Origin: Zoogloeaceae bacterium
GTDB taxonomy: Bacteria; Pseudomonadota; Gammaproteobacteria; Burkholderiales; Rhodocyclaceae
Assembly: GCA_024235655.1 (NCBI GenBank)
Contig: JACKLY010000002.1
Span: forward strand, 1-64,000
Reading direction: 5' to 3'
Length of the DNA: 64,000 bases
Shown here piece by piece: positions 41,098 to 49,125 of this stretch. Each line of letters starts with the position of its first letter. The stretch's first letter is position 1. The notes under the pieces were generated by a model. The model did no database searches. It had not been told where the DNA came from and worked only from the letters and a program-made list of their open reading frames with translations. Position numbers and translations under genes: made by a program.

Positions 41098-41667
41098 TCA
41101 GCAACCAGCCGTGGCAAGGACACTAATGGTCGGCGCCTGATTAGCAGCAGCCGGGTCGGTATAGGTGAACTGGCAGGTTGCCGGCGTTGGTGCACCGAGA
41201 ATCTGGATCGTCGTGATGCCGCCGGCCACCGTGGCGTTGTACCCTTCCGCATTGAGTTGTGCATTGGTTGGAGAAAAAATGGTCGTAAGGCCGGCAGCGC
41301 CGACAATCCCCGGCTGGGCAGCACCCAGCGCCACGTTGCTCGCGGGATAACCAAACACCGTGGCTACCCGGCCATTCTCAGTACACACTGTCCCCGTCGC
41401 GCCGGCCGAGTTGTTGGCGAGGCCACCGCCCGTACAGGCCACCGTATCGGCCACACCGTTGCGCGCCAGAACCGTCGCATGAATGACGGCCGAAGCCGCT
41501 GCCACAGCGCCCTTCGCCGCATTGAGTTTGGCGATGCGCGCGTCGCGTTGCAGGTTGGTGAAGCGCGGCAGGGCCACGGCGGCCAGAATACCGAGAATGG
41601 TGATCACGACGATCAGTTCGATCAGTGTGAAACCGGCAGCAGATTGTTTGTAGGCCCGAGCAATCAT
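41098..41667 (-). CDS. mshB: MshB/MshA-like prepilin
   Basis: 189 aa. Leader MIARAYKQSAAG, mature start FTLIELIVVITILGILAAVALPRFTNLQRDARIAKLNAAKGA, Glu at +5. Four Cys in the globular part (ACTGG, VCTEN, TCQF and the terminal GC). The position between mshF and mshA is that of mshB in Vibrio, although the sequence resembles MshA-type pilins; either assignment is possible. 16 nt separate it from the next pilin. Confidence 0.85.
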   Translation of the reverse strand: MIARAYKQSAAGFTLIELIVVITILGILAAVALPRFTNLQRDARIAKLNAAKGAVAAASAVIHATVLARNGVADTVACTGGGLANNSAGATGTVCTENGRVATVFGYPASNVALGAAQPGIVGAAGLTTIFSPTNAQLNAEGYNATVAGGITTIQILGAPTPATCQFTYTDPAAANQAPTISVLATAGC

Positions 41668-41736
41668 GGGGTTACTCCTTAAGTAATAATCTCAGCTTAC
41701 TTCAAAAATTAACGGCAACAACAGGAAATTATTAAC

Positions 41737-41745
41737 ATTTTAGCA
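41737..41745 (-). promoter_or_regulatory. Possible extended -10 promoter for the pilin genes
   Basis: On the minus strand TGCTAAAAT (41745-41737) matches an extended -10 (TGnTAtAAT-like) in an AT-rich 82-nt gap upstream of the first pilin gene; a -35 match is poor. Start of transcription would be near 41730. A strong, separate pilin promoter would be expected biologically. Confidence 0.35.
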
Positions 41746-41749
41746 CTAT

Positions 41750-42193
41750 TCATGGTGGCGGGATTTGATCTCGCACCAGCAGCAGACCACCACCCAGCGA
41801 TGCTGCCTCCCTGCCGCCGGCCTGGTTCCGCACGATCGTCAGTCGCTCACGCTGACCGTCCGGGTAGGTGTACTCCAGCCCGCCCTTCCGCCAGTGCCAG
41901 CCATGCGTCAGCGTTGCGCCGCCCGGCGAGGCGATGGGCGGTGCCGCGGGGGCGGCGAACGGCCGCAGCGGCTCGCCGTCGACCCAAGCAGCCAGCGCTG
42001 CCTCATTGCCACGCGCAATGGCACTGGCCACGTCCAACTGCAGCGAGGTACGCAGGTTCATCACCTCGGCATCGACCAGATACCGCTCCACGTCACGCTG
42101 CAGCGCCTCCGCCGCCCACAGGAAGGCGGCCAGCAGGCCAAGCAGCAACACGAGGACGAGCGGCAACTCGAAGCGGGCGCGTTCCACTCTCAC
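41750..42193 (-). CDS. mshF: MshF-like small membrane protein
   Basis: 147 aa from GTG 42193, 2 nt after the mshG stop (the open frame extends further back into mshG). One N-terminal membrane helix (LPLVLVLLLGLLAAFLWAAEAL), then a periplasmic segment of about 115 residues containing LRTSLQLDVASAIARGNEAALAAWVDG and WHWRKGGLEYTYPDG. Position and topology fit MshF; the family is poorly conserved, so this assignment relies on context. Confidence 0.75.
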   Translation of the reverse strand: MRVERARFELPLVLVLLLGLLAAFLWAAEALQRDVERYLVDAEVMNLRTSLQLDVASAIARGNEAALAAWVDGEPLRPFAAPAAPPIASPGGATLTHGWHWRKGGLEYTYPDGQRERLTIVRNQAGGREAASLGGGLLLVRDQIPPP

Positions 42194-42195
42194 AC

Positions 42196-43428
42196 TTACC
42201 GCTTGAACGCCACCTTGCCAAGGTCCCACATCGGCAGGAAGACGCCGAGCGCCAGTATCAGCACCATGACCCCGAGGGCAACAATCAGAATCGGCTCGAT
42301 CTGTGCTCCCAGCGTTTTCAGTTCGTATTCCACCTCGCGCTGATACATCTGACCGATTTCTTCCATCATGTCGTCCAGCGCCCCCGACTCTTCGCCAATG
42401 GCGACCATCTGCAACACGACCGGGGTGAAAATCTTGGTATGGATCGCCGAGCGCAGCACGCTTTCGCCCCGCTCAACGGTTTCGCGCATTTCGTCGATAC
42501 GTTTGGCGATGTAGCTGTTGTCGACGGTTTGCGCTGAATTCGACAGCGCCTGCATGACCGGCACGCCGCTGCGCGCCCCCAAGGCGAAGCTGCGGGCAAA
42601 GCGGGCCAGCGCGGCCTTGTGCAGGATCTTGCCGGCAATAGGAAAGCGCAGGGCGATGGCTTCCCATTGATAACGCCCGGCGACCGTCCCCACCCAAGCG
42701 CGGAAGGCAAAAATACCGCCGATGGCAGCCACCAGCATGTAGGGCCACCAGTCGACAAAGAATTGGGAGGTGCCGAGAAGAATCTTGGTCATCAGGGGCA
42801 GTTCGGCACCAAATCCGGCAAACACCTTGGCGAATGCGGGAATCACGAACAGGTTGATGACAATGATGGCGACCACCATGGCGAGGATGACGAACATCGG
42901 GTAGCGCAGCGCCGATTTCACCTGCTCGCGCATGAATCGCTCGAATTCGAGGTGCTCGAACAGGCGCAGGAACACTTCCTCCAGCAGGCCGGTGGCTTCG
43001 CCCACGCGCACCATGGAAACGTAGAACGGCGAAAACACCTTGGGATGGCGGGCAATGGCCACCGACAATTCGCGGCCACCCTCCAGCCCTTCCCTGATAT
43101 CGCCGATCACTTCCTTCATGGCCGGGTTGATTGCGGAATCCTGCAGGCCATTGAGTGCGCGCAGGATCGGCACGCCGGCCTTCATCAGGGTATGCATCTG
43201 CCGGCTGAAAAGCAGCAGGTCGATATGCGTGACTTTCGGTTTGAAGATGTTGAAGTTCAGCGACACACCTTGACCGGCCTTGGCGACTGCAGTGGTTTCA
43301 CGAATCTCCACCGGCACCGCCCCCTGCCCGAGCAGCACGTCGGCCACCGCGCCCGATGAGGCGCCTTCCAGCACGCCTTCGATCAACTGGCCGCCGGCCC
43401 CACGTGCCTTGTAGGCAAAGTTGGCCAT
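42196..43428 (-). CDS. mshG: MSHA platform protein MshG (PilC/GspF-like)
   Basis: 410 aa. Two T2SSF domains, each followed by membrane helices: FSRQMHTLMKAGVPILRALNG ... YPMFVILAMVVAIIVINLFVIPAFAKVFAGFG in the first, and ARFARSFALGARSGVPVMQALSNS ... VAIGEESGALDDMMEEIGQMYQREVEYELKTL in the second. It is the inner-membrane partner of the MshE ATPase. Starts 130 nt after mshE. Confidence 0.95.
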   Translation of the reverse strand: MANFAYKARGAGGQLIEGVLEGASSGAVADVLLGQGAVPVEIRETTAVAKAGQGVSLNFNIFKPKVTHIDLLLFSRQMHTLMKAGVPILRALNGLQDSAINPAMKEVIGDIREGLEGGRELSVAIARHPKVFSPFYVSMVRVGEATGLLEEVFLRLFEHLEFERFMREQVKSALRYPMFVILAMVVAIIVINLFVIPAFAKVFAGFGAELPLMTKILLGTSQFFVDWWPYMLVAAIGGIFAFRAWVGTVAGRYQWEAIALRFPIAGKILHKAALARFARSFALGARSGVPVMQALSNSAQTVDNSYIAKRIDEMRETVERGESVLRSAIHTKIFTPVVLQMVAIGEESGALDDMMEEIGQMYQREVEYELKTLGAQIEPILIVALGVMVLILALGVFLPMWDLGKVAFKR

Positions 43429-43558
43429 TCAGGCTCCCTGCCTGACGCTGCGGATCGCCAGCAATTGTTCAGAAAATTTGATTGTTTTTCGCATTTTTCA
43501 AGGCTTTGAATCTGCCACCCGGCGCAAACACTGCGCTTGAATGATCAATTTTTGTGAA

Positions 43559-45265
43559 CTAATCCTCAAACTGGTTGCTGATGCGCATCGCTTCATCAAT
43601 GGTCGTCCGCCCCTGCACGGCAAGACGCACGGCATCCCGGCGCAGCGTTTGCCCGGCCATCTGCCTGCGTGCCGCCTGGACGAACAGGCCAGTATCTTCG
43701 TGGTTGATGGCTTCAACCAGCTCGTTGGTCATTTCCAGTACCTCGTAGACACCGGTTCGCCCGGTGTAGCCGGTGCCGTTGCAGTGCGAACAGCCTGCCC
43801 CTTTTTTATAGGCATAGCCATCCACCTTGTCAGCAAGCTCGTATTTCAGCCACTCATGCTCGGCCGGGGTCGGCACATGCGGGGCAACGCAGTTTTCACA
43901 GAGCACACGCACCAGCCGCTGCGCCACCACCATCTGCAATGAGAGGGCGACCATGTAGCGCGGCACGCCCATGTCGAGCAGGCGGATCGGCGTCGAGATG
44001 ACGTCGTTGGTGTGCAGGGTGGAGAGCACCATGTGGCCGGTGATCGAGGCGCGCATGCCGATTTCGGCAGTCATCTGGTCACGCATCTCGCCGACCAGCA
44101 CGATGTCCGGATCCTGCCGCAAGGCCGAGCGCAGCACGCGCTCGAAGGAGAGGTCGATCTTTTCGTGCACCTGCACCTGGTTGATGCCGGGCAGGCGGTA
44201 TTCGACCGGGTCTTCGACGGTAATGATCTTCTTTTCCGGCGAGTTGAGTTCGGTCAGCGCGGCATACAGGGTGGTGGTCTTGCCGCTACCGGTCGGCCCG
44301 GTCACCAGCACCATGCCGGAGGGCCGGCGAATGGCGTGGCGCATGCGATCCAGAATGCGTGGCGGCATGCCGATACGGTCGAGCCCGAGCAGGCCCGAAC
44401 CCTGGTTGAGCAGACGCATGACCACCGATTCGCCATGCTGGGTCGGCATGGTCGAGATACGTACATCCACGGCGCTGTTGCGGATCTTGATGTTGAAGCG
44501 GCCGTCCTGCGGCAGACGCTTTTCCGAGATATCGAGGCCGGACATCAGCTTGAGGCGCAAGGCCATCGCCGTGGCAATCTTGGCGTCGGCCTCGGTCTGT
44601 ACGTGCAGCACGCCATCGATGCGGAAGCGGATACGCAGCGCCCGCTCCTGCGGTTCGATGTGGATGTCGGAAGCACGGGTGCGCAGCGCTTCCTCAAACA
44701 CGGTCTGCAGCAGCTTGACCACCGGCGCATCCTCGGCGCCGGGTGCCAGATTGAGCATGTCGCCAAATTCCACCGGCACATCGCCCAGTTCGGCCGTCAG
44801 TTCCTTGGCCAGTCCGGAAATTTCTTCGGTGCGGTGATAAACGCGGTCGATCGTGGCCAGCAACTGCGACTCCGTGACCACGGCCTGTTCGATGTCGCGG
44901 CGAACCAGGCGAACGATTTCGTCGTAGGCCGCCAGATCGGTAGGGTCGGTAAAACCGACGCGCAAGCGCCCATCGACTTCGTCCAGCACCAGCGCCCGGA
45001 AGCGGCGCGCCTGCGCCTCGGGCAGCAGCTTGATCAGTTCGGGTTTCGGGCTGAAATGCTTGAGGTCGATGAAGGGAATGCGCAGCTGGCCGGCCAGCGC
45101 CTTGGAAATTCCCTCTTCCGTGACATAGCCACTATCGACGAAAATACGCCCGAGCTTGCGCCCGCTGCGCTTTTGTTCCTGCAGCGCAAGACCGAGCTGC
45201 TCATTGGTGAGCAAATCCTGCGAAATGAGCAGATCGCCGAGACGAATTTTTTCCGGGCGGGCCAT
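43559..45265 (-). CDS. mshE: MSHA extension ATPase MshE (c-di-GMP-binding)
   Basis: 568 aa GspE/PilB-type hexameric ATPase. N-terminal MshEN domain with the c-di-GMP-binding pattern RLGxxL (R8-L9-G10 ... L13) and the second LGRIF/V motif about 28 residues later. Walker A GPTGSGKTT (323-331), Asp box (DIVLVGEMRD), His box (GHMVLSTLHTND), and a tetracysteine zinc motif (CENC ... CSHCNG). Family knowledge: c-di-GMP binding activates pilus extension. First gene of the locus. Confidence 0.96.
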   Translation of the reverse strand: MARPEKIRLGDLLISQDLLTNEQLGLALQEQKRSGRKLGRIFVDSGYVTEEGISKALAGQLRIPFIDLKHFSPKPELIKLLPEAQARRFRALVLDEVDGRLRVGFTDPTDLAAYDEIVRLVRRDIEQAVVTESQLLATIDRVYHRTEEISGLAKELTAELGDVPVEFGDMLNLAPGAEDAPVVKLLQTVFEEALRTRASDIHIEPQERALRIRFRIDGVLHVQTEADAKIATAMALRLKLMSGLDISEKRLPQDGRFNIKIRNSAVDVRISTMPTQHGESVVMRLLNQGSGLLGLDRIGMPPRILDRMRHAIRRPSGMVLVTGPTGSGKTTTLYAALTELNSPEKKIITVEDPVEYRLPGINQVQVHEKIDLSFERVLRSALRQDPDIVLVGEMRDQMTAEIGMRASITGHMVLSTLHTNDVISTPIRLLDMGVPRYMVALSLQMVVAQRLVRVLCENCVAPHVPTPAEHEWLKYELADKVDGYAYKKGAGCSHCNGTGYTGRTGVYEVLEMTNELVEAINHEDTGLFVQAARRQMAGQTLRRDAVRLAVQGRTTIDEAMRISNQFED

Positions 45266-45369
45266 ACGGAAGCTCCAGTGTTTTCTAGATTATTATTCTA
45301 ATTGGCTGATTTTAACTGTATTTGATACCACAACCACCCCTTTTTACGCCCCTTTTAAGAGACTGACAA

Positions 45370-45834
45370 GTGTTCGCTGTAGTCCTCTACCAACCGGAAA
45401 TCCCGCCCAATACGGGCAACATCATCCGCCTGTGCGCCAACACCGGCGCCGAACTGCATCTGGTGGAACCCATGGGCTTTCCCTGGGAAGACAAGCAATT
45501 GCGGCGGGCGGGGCTGGACTATCACGAATTTGCCCGTGTGCATCGGCACCCGGACTGGGCGGCCTGCAAGGCGGCACTGGCTGGCCGACGCATGTTTGCG
45601 ATGACCACTAAAGGCAGCAGCAGTTACGCCGAGCTGAAATTCGAGGCGGAGGATGTTTTTGTTTTCGGGCCGGAAAGCCGCGGCTTGCCACAGGAACTGC
45701 TTGAGGAATTTCAACCGGAACAGCGGCTGCGCCTGCCGATGCTGCCGGAACGACGCAGCATCAACCTTTCCAACGCTGTCGCCATCATGGTCTATGAAGC
45801 ATGGCGGCAACAGGGGTTCGCTGGCGGCAGCTAA
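45370..45834 (+). CDS. trmL: tRNA (cytidine/uridine-34-2'-O)-methyltransferase TrmL
   Basis: 154-aa SPOUT methyltransferase starting at GTG 45370 (MFAVVLYQPEIPPNTGNIIRLCANTG). The knot motifs FVFGPESRGLP and RLPMLPERRSINLSNAVAIMVYEAWRQ are diagnostic. Methylates the wobble nucleotide of tRNA-Leu isoacceptors. Divergent from mshE and convergent with gpsA, with 23 nt between the 3' ends. Confidence 0.95.
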   Translation: MFAVVLYQPEIPPNTGNIIRLCANTGAELHLVEPMGFPWEDKQLRRAGLDYHEFARVHRHPDWAACKAALAGRRMFAMTTKGSSSYAELKFEAEDVFVFGPESRGLPQELLEEFQPEQRLRLPMLPERRSINLSNAVAIMVYEAWRQQGFAGGS

Positions 45835-45857
45835 GCGATGCGCAAGCCGGAAAGCGT

Positions 45858-46847
45858 TTAGACGGCTTCTTTCTTCGGGTCACGGGAAAGCAACTGCTCA
45901 ACCGCTTCCGCCGCGCTGACGCCATGGTGCAGGATGGCATCCACCGCCTGCGTGATCGGCATTTCAATGCCCAGCTCACGTGCCAGATTCGCCACTTCCC
46001 GTGCGGTACTGACGCCTTCGGCGACATGACCCAGCTCTTCAAGGATCTGCGCCAGGGTCTTGCCCTTGGCCAGCGCCAGCCCGACACGACGATTGCGGGA
46101 AAGGTCGCCGGTACAGGTCAGAATCAGATCCCCCACCCCGGCCAGCCCCATGAAGGTTTCGCGCTGGCCGCCCAGGGCCAGCCCGAGGCGGGAAATTTCA
46201 GCGAGACCACGGGTAATCAATGCGGCACGGGCATTCAGGCCCAGCCCGAGCCCATCCGAAATACCGGTGGCAATGGCCAGCACGTTCTTCACCGCGCCGC
46301 CGACTTCAACACCGGTCAGGTCATCATTGGCATAGATGCGCAAACGCGGCGTATGCAACGCCAGCGCGGTAGCACAGGCAAAATCAGCATTGTTCGCAGC
46401 CAGCGTCACGGCGGTAGGCAAGCCGCTGGCGACTTCCTCGGCAAAGCTGGGGCCGGAGAGCGCACCATAATGGGTCCCGGGCGCCAGCGTTTCGGCAGCA
46501 ATCTTGTTCGGCAGCGTCGCGCTGCCGGCCTCCAGCCCCTTGCACACCCAGACCAGCGGCTTGCCGGGGGCAATGACTGCCAGGCGCTGAAAAGTTGCAC
46601 GCAAGCCGGCCAGCGGCGTGGCGACAACGAGAAGGTCTGCCGAAGCCACTGCCGCATCGAAGTCATCTTCGATCAGCATGCTTTCCGGCAGGGGGTGACC
46701 GGGCAGGAAACGATTGTTCTCGCGCGTGGAGCGCATGCCGGCAACCACATCGGCTTCACGCGCCCAGAGCGTGACCTGATTACGACCGGCAAAGGCAATC
46801 GCCAGGGCCGTTCCCCAGGCGCCCGCCGACAATACGGTCAGGTTCAT
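45858..46847 (-). CDS. gpsA: NAD(P)-dependent glycerol-3-phosphate dehydrogenase
   Basis: 329 aa. Makes sn-glycerol-3-phosphate for phospholipids from dihydroxyacetone phosphate. Rossmann motif VLSAGAWGTALAIAFA, substrate loop GALSGPSFAEEVASGLPT, catalytic-Lys region GGAVKNVLAIATGISDGLGLG and the C-terminal NRRVG/L segment are standard. The start overlaps the SH3-protein stop by 4 nt. Last gene of the operon. Confidence 0.96.
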   Translation of the reverse strand: MNLTVLSAGAWGTALAIAFAGRNQVTLWAREADVVAGMRSTRENNRFLPGHPLPESMLIEDDFDAAVASADLLVVATPLAGLRATFQRLAVIAPGKPLVWVCKGLEAGSATLPNKIAAETLAPGTHYGALSGPSFAEEVASGLPTAVTLAANNADFACATALALHTPRLRIYANDDLTGVEVGGAVKNVLAIATGISDGLGLGLNARAALITRGLAEISRLGLALGGQRETFMGLAGVGDLILTCTGDLSRNRRVGLALAKGKTLAQILEELGHVAEGVSTAREVANLARELGIEMPITQAVDAILHHGVSAAEAVEQLLSRDPKKEAV

Positions 46848-47311
46848 AGACCCCAGACCTGATTGGCCCGCACGAAACCGGTATTGCCATCACGGTGCTT
46901 GACCTTGGCCCAGCCACCGGGAAGCACTTCAACCAGCTCCAGTGCCACGTTTCTTTCAGCCTCGAAACTGACCGCGGCCTCGTCGCTCGCTTCGCGCCGG
47001 GCCTGTGCCGAACTGGCGGTCACCAGTACGGTACGCTGCTCGGAAAGGAATTTCTTCTCGATCCAGGCCAGCCCGCCCTCGGCATCACGCACCTTGGTCC
47101 AGCCCTCCAGGCTGACGACCGGCTCGACCGGCGTAAAGCGCTTGATCACGAACAAGGGCACGCCCTTGACCGAAGGTGCGTCATAAAGAACGGTCGCCGA
47201 TTCAACGGAACGGAATTCAATGGCGAAGGCGCTCCCCGATGCCAGCACCAGCGAGGCAGTCGCAAGCCATGTGGAACACCAGATCGACTGTTTCAGTGAG
47301 CGCTTCGCCAT
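46844..47311 (-). CDS. Exported SH3-domain protein
   Basis: 155 aa. Signal peptide (WLATASLVLASGSAFA), then two bacterial SH3 (SH3b-like) repeats: FRSVESATVLYDAPSVKGVPLFVIKRFTPVEPVVSLEGWTKVRDAEGGLAWIEKKFL and VSFEAERNVALELVEVLPGGWAKVKHRDGNTGFVRANQVWGL. Such proteins usually bind cell-wall peptides. Encoded between secB and gpsA, 10 nt after secB. Confidence 0.9.
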   Translation of the reverse strand: MAKRSLKQSIWCSTWLATASLVLASGSAFAIEFRSVESATVLYDAPSVKGVPLFVIKRFTPVEPVVSLEGWTKVRDAEGGLAWIEKKFLSEQRTVLVTASSAQARREASDEAAVSFEAERNVALELVEVLPGGWAKVKHRDGNTGFVRANQVWGL

Positions 47312-47321
47312 GAACCTCTCC

Positions 47322-47795
47322 TTACTGAATGGGTACTTCGTGCGGGGCGGCAGCAGCCTGGGCTTCCGCTTCCTGCAGGCGCGACATGTACATGCCTTCG
47401 AAATTCACCGGCTGCAGCACGACCGGCGCAAAACCGGCACGCGAGATGGTGTCGGAGACGACTTCACGTGCATACGGGAAGAGGATGTTCGGGCAGGCCA
47501 CGGCCAACAGCGGCTCAAGGTTGTCTTCAGGCACGTTGACGATGCGGAAAATGCCGGCCTGGCCGACCTCTACCAGAAAAACGGTTTTTTCTTCGATGCG
47601 TGCGGTGACAGTAACCGTCAGCAACACCTCGAAGGCGCCATCACCGAGGCCCTGGGCATTACTCTGCAGCTGGATTTCAACCTGCGGCGATTCCTGCACG
47701 AGGAAAATCTCCGGTGCATTCGGCACTTCGACGGAAAGATCCTTCAGGTAGAGTTTTTCGATGGAGAAGGAGGGTGCTTCCTGCTGTTCGCTCAT
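47322..47795 (-). CDS. secB: Protein-export chaperone SecB
   Basis: 157 aa. Tetrameric cytosolic chaperone that keeps preproteins unfolded and hands them to SecA. Family blocks: FSIEKLYLKDLSVEVPNAPEIF, VEVGQAGIFRIVNVPEDNLEPLLAVACPNILFPYAREVVSDTISRAGFAPVVLQPVNFEGMY. The acidic SecA-contacting features are present. Located in the conserved grx-secB-gpsA order. Confidence 0.97.
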   Translation of the reverse strand: MSEQQEAPSFSIEKLYLKDLSVEVPNAPEIFLVQESPQVEIQLQSNAQGLGDGAFEVLLTVTVTARIEEKTVFLVEVGQAGIFRIVNVPEDNLEPLLAVACPNILFPYAREVVSDTISRAGFAPVVLQPVNFEGMYMSRLQEAEAQAAAAPHEVPIQ

Positions 47796-47867
47796 GAAAG
47801 TGCTTTCTTCGCTAATGGGTGAATCGGAAAGGAAATGGGTGGTCTCAGGGTTGCTTCAAACTCGCGC

Positions 47868-48140
47868 TCAGGCGGGCTCACCGGCCAGCATGGGCAGCAA
47901 TTTGCCGGCCTGATCCAGCGCAATCAGATCGTCGCAACCACCGACATGGGTATCACCAATGAAGATTTGCGGGACCGTACGGCGACCAGTGCTTTGCATC
48001 ATCTCGTCACGACGAACCGGATCAAGATCGATGCGCACCTTCTCGATTTCAGCCACGCCACGCGCCTTGAGCAGCTGCTCGGCACGAATGCAGTAGGGGC
48101 ACACGGCCGTGCTGTACATCAGTACCCGCGGCTGGCTCAC
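47868..48140 (-). CDS. grxC: Glutaredoxin 3
   Basis: 90 aa, GTG start at 48140 overlapping the rhodanese stop (GTGA). Dithiol active site CPYC (VLMYSTAVCPYCIRAEQLL), cis-Pro in TVPQIFIGDTHVGG, and GSH-binding CDDL. Reduces disulfides and glutathione mixed disulfides. Its coupling with a rhodanese gene is common in proteobacteria. Confidence 0.96.
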   Translation of the reverse strand: MSQPRVLMYSTAVCPYCIRAEQLLKARGVAEIEKVRIDLDPVRRDEMMQSTGRRTVPQIFIGDTHVGGCDDLIALDQAGKLLPMLAGEPA

Positions 48141-48559
48141 TTGCGTTCGCCTTTCTTCGTGATGGGCAGGCCCGCCTTGGACCAGGCTTCAATGCCGCCT
48201 TCCAGACTGAAGACCTTGTCGAAGCCGAGCTTCTTCAACTCGCCAACCGCCTTGTTGCTGCGTATGCCGGTATCGCAACAGACGATGACCGGCTTACCCT
48301 TCAGTTTTTCCAGGTCGGCACTGCGCTCGGCAAACTTCGCTGTCGGAATGTTCTTGGCACCGATCAGGTGACCGGAGGCAAAGCCAGAGCCATCACGCAC
48401 ATCAACAACCTGTGCATCTTCACGGTTGATCAGGTTGGTCGCCTCCGCAGTGGAAACCCGTGCCCCTGCTGCACCCGCGGTAAAGCCGGTGAAGATGAGC
48501 ATGCCGCCGCTGGTGATCGCAAGGATCACAAGCATCAAGTTTTGCTGAATAAATTCCAA
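48137..48559 (-). CDS. Membrane-anchored rhodanese-like sulfurtransferase
   Basis: 140 aa from TTG 48559 (GGAG 5 nt upstream), giving MEFIQQNLM, the usual start of YibN-type proteins; the frame is open a further 13 codons. One membrane helix (LMLVILAITSGGMLIFTGF), then a rhodanese domain with active-site Cys loop VIVCCDTGIRSNKA and the AxxLKKLGFDKVFSLEGGIEAW end. Handles sulfane sulfur at the membrane. It follows the ArsR-type regulator by 55 nt. Confidence 0.92.
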   Translation of the reverse strand: MEFIQQNLMLVILAITSGGMLIFTGFTAGAAGARVSTAEATNLINREDAQVVDVRDGSGFASGHLIGAKNIPTAKFAERSADLEKLKGKPVIVCCDTGIRSNKAVGELKKLGFDKVFSLEGGIEAWSKAGLPITKKGERK

Positions 48560-48614
48560 GACAACTCCAAGAAAAAATAGGGCCATGCAAGCCGCCAAAA
48601 GCGGCGGCGCAAGC

Positions 48615-48986
48615 TCAAGCGTTCAGGGGAATACCGCAGAAAACCTCGCGCATCATGCCGATCAGCTGCAAGGTGCGCTGATCGCCAACCCGGTAATAGA
48701 CCCGGTTTGCATCCTTGCGCGTGAGCAGAACGCCCTTTTCGCGAAGGATGGCAAGATGCTGCGAAATATTGCTCTGGGACGTACCAACGGCATCAACGAT
48801 TTCCTGCACACACACCTCTTCAGGACCAATGACACAAAGAATCTTCAGCCGCAACGGGTGCGATATGGCCTTCAGGGCACGCGCTGCCTGCTCGATGTGT
48901 TCCTGCTTGTCGATAAGATTGATTTTGTGATCCACGGTCTGATGACGGCCTCGTGCGCTTAACCGATCCATTATAAAATGTTTCAT
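48615..48986 (-). CDS. ArsR-family regulator with SqrR/BigR-like cysteine pair
   Basis: 123 aa from ATG 48986, or 118 aa from ATG 48971; the RBS evidence does not decide. Winged helix: ARALKAISHPLRLKILCVIG, VQEIVDAVGTSQSNISQHLAILREKGVLLTRKDANRVYYRV. Numbered from 48971, cysteines are C46 (KILC), C54 and C112 (VFCG). The C46-C112 spacing of 66 equals that of the persulfide-sensing pairs of SqrR (C41/C107) and BigR (C42/C108). The next gene downstream encodes a rhodanese. A metal-sensing ELCV-type site is absent. Confidence 0.88.
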   Translation of the reverse strand: MKHFIMDRLSARGRHQTVDHKINLIDKQEHIEQAARALKAISHPLRLKILCVIGPEEVCVQEIVDAVGTSQSNISQHLAILREKGVLLTRKDANRVYYRVGDQRTLQLIGMMREVFCGIPLNA

Positions 48987-49125
48987 CAGTTTAACCCAAT
49001 GACTGTCCCGGCTTGCCGATTTCGACAATGAAAGGCCGGATCAGCCACCTTGTCGGCGCCGCCACACAGTTTCTGCGAACCCGCCGCCCGACTTTCCGAC
49101 GACCTCAACGAGCAAGCCCATCAGT

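Noticed and set aside
43498..43716. A short minus-strand frame near the end of mshE
   Set aside because: Mostly overlaps mshE in another frame; the 130-nt mshE-mshG gap contains no supported gene.
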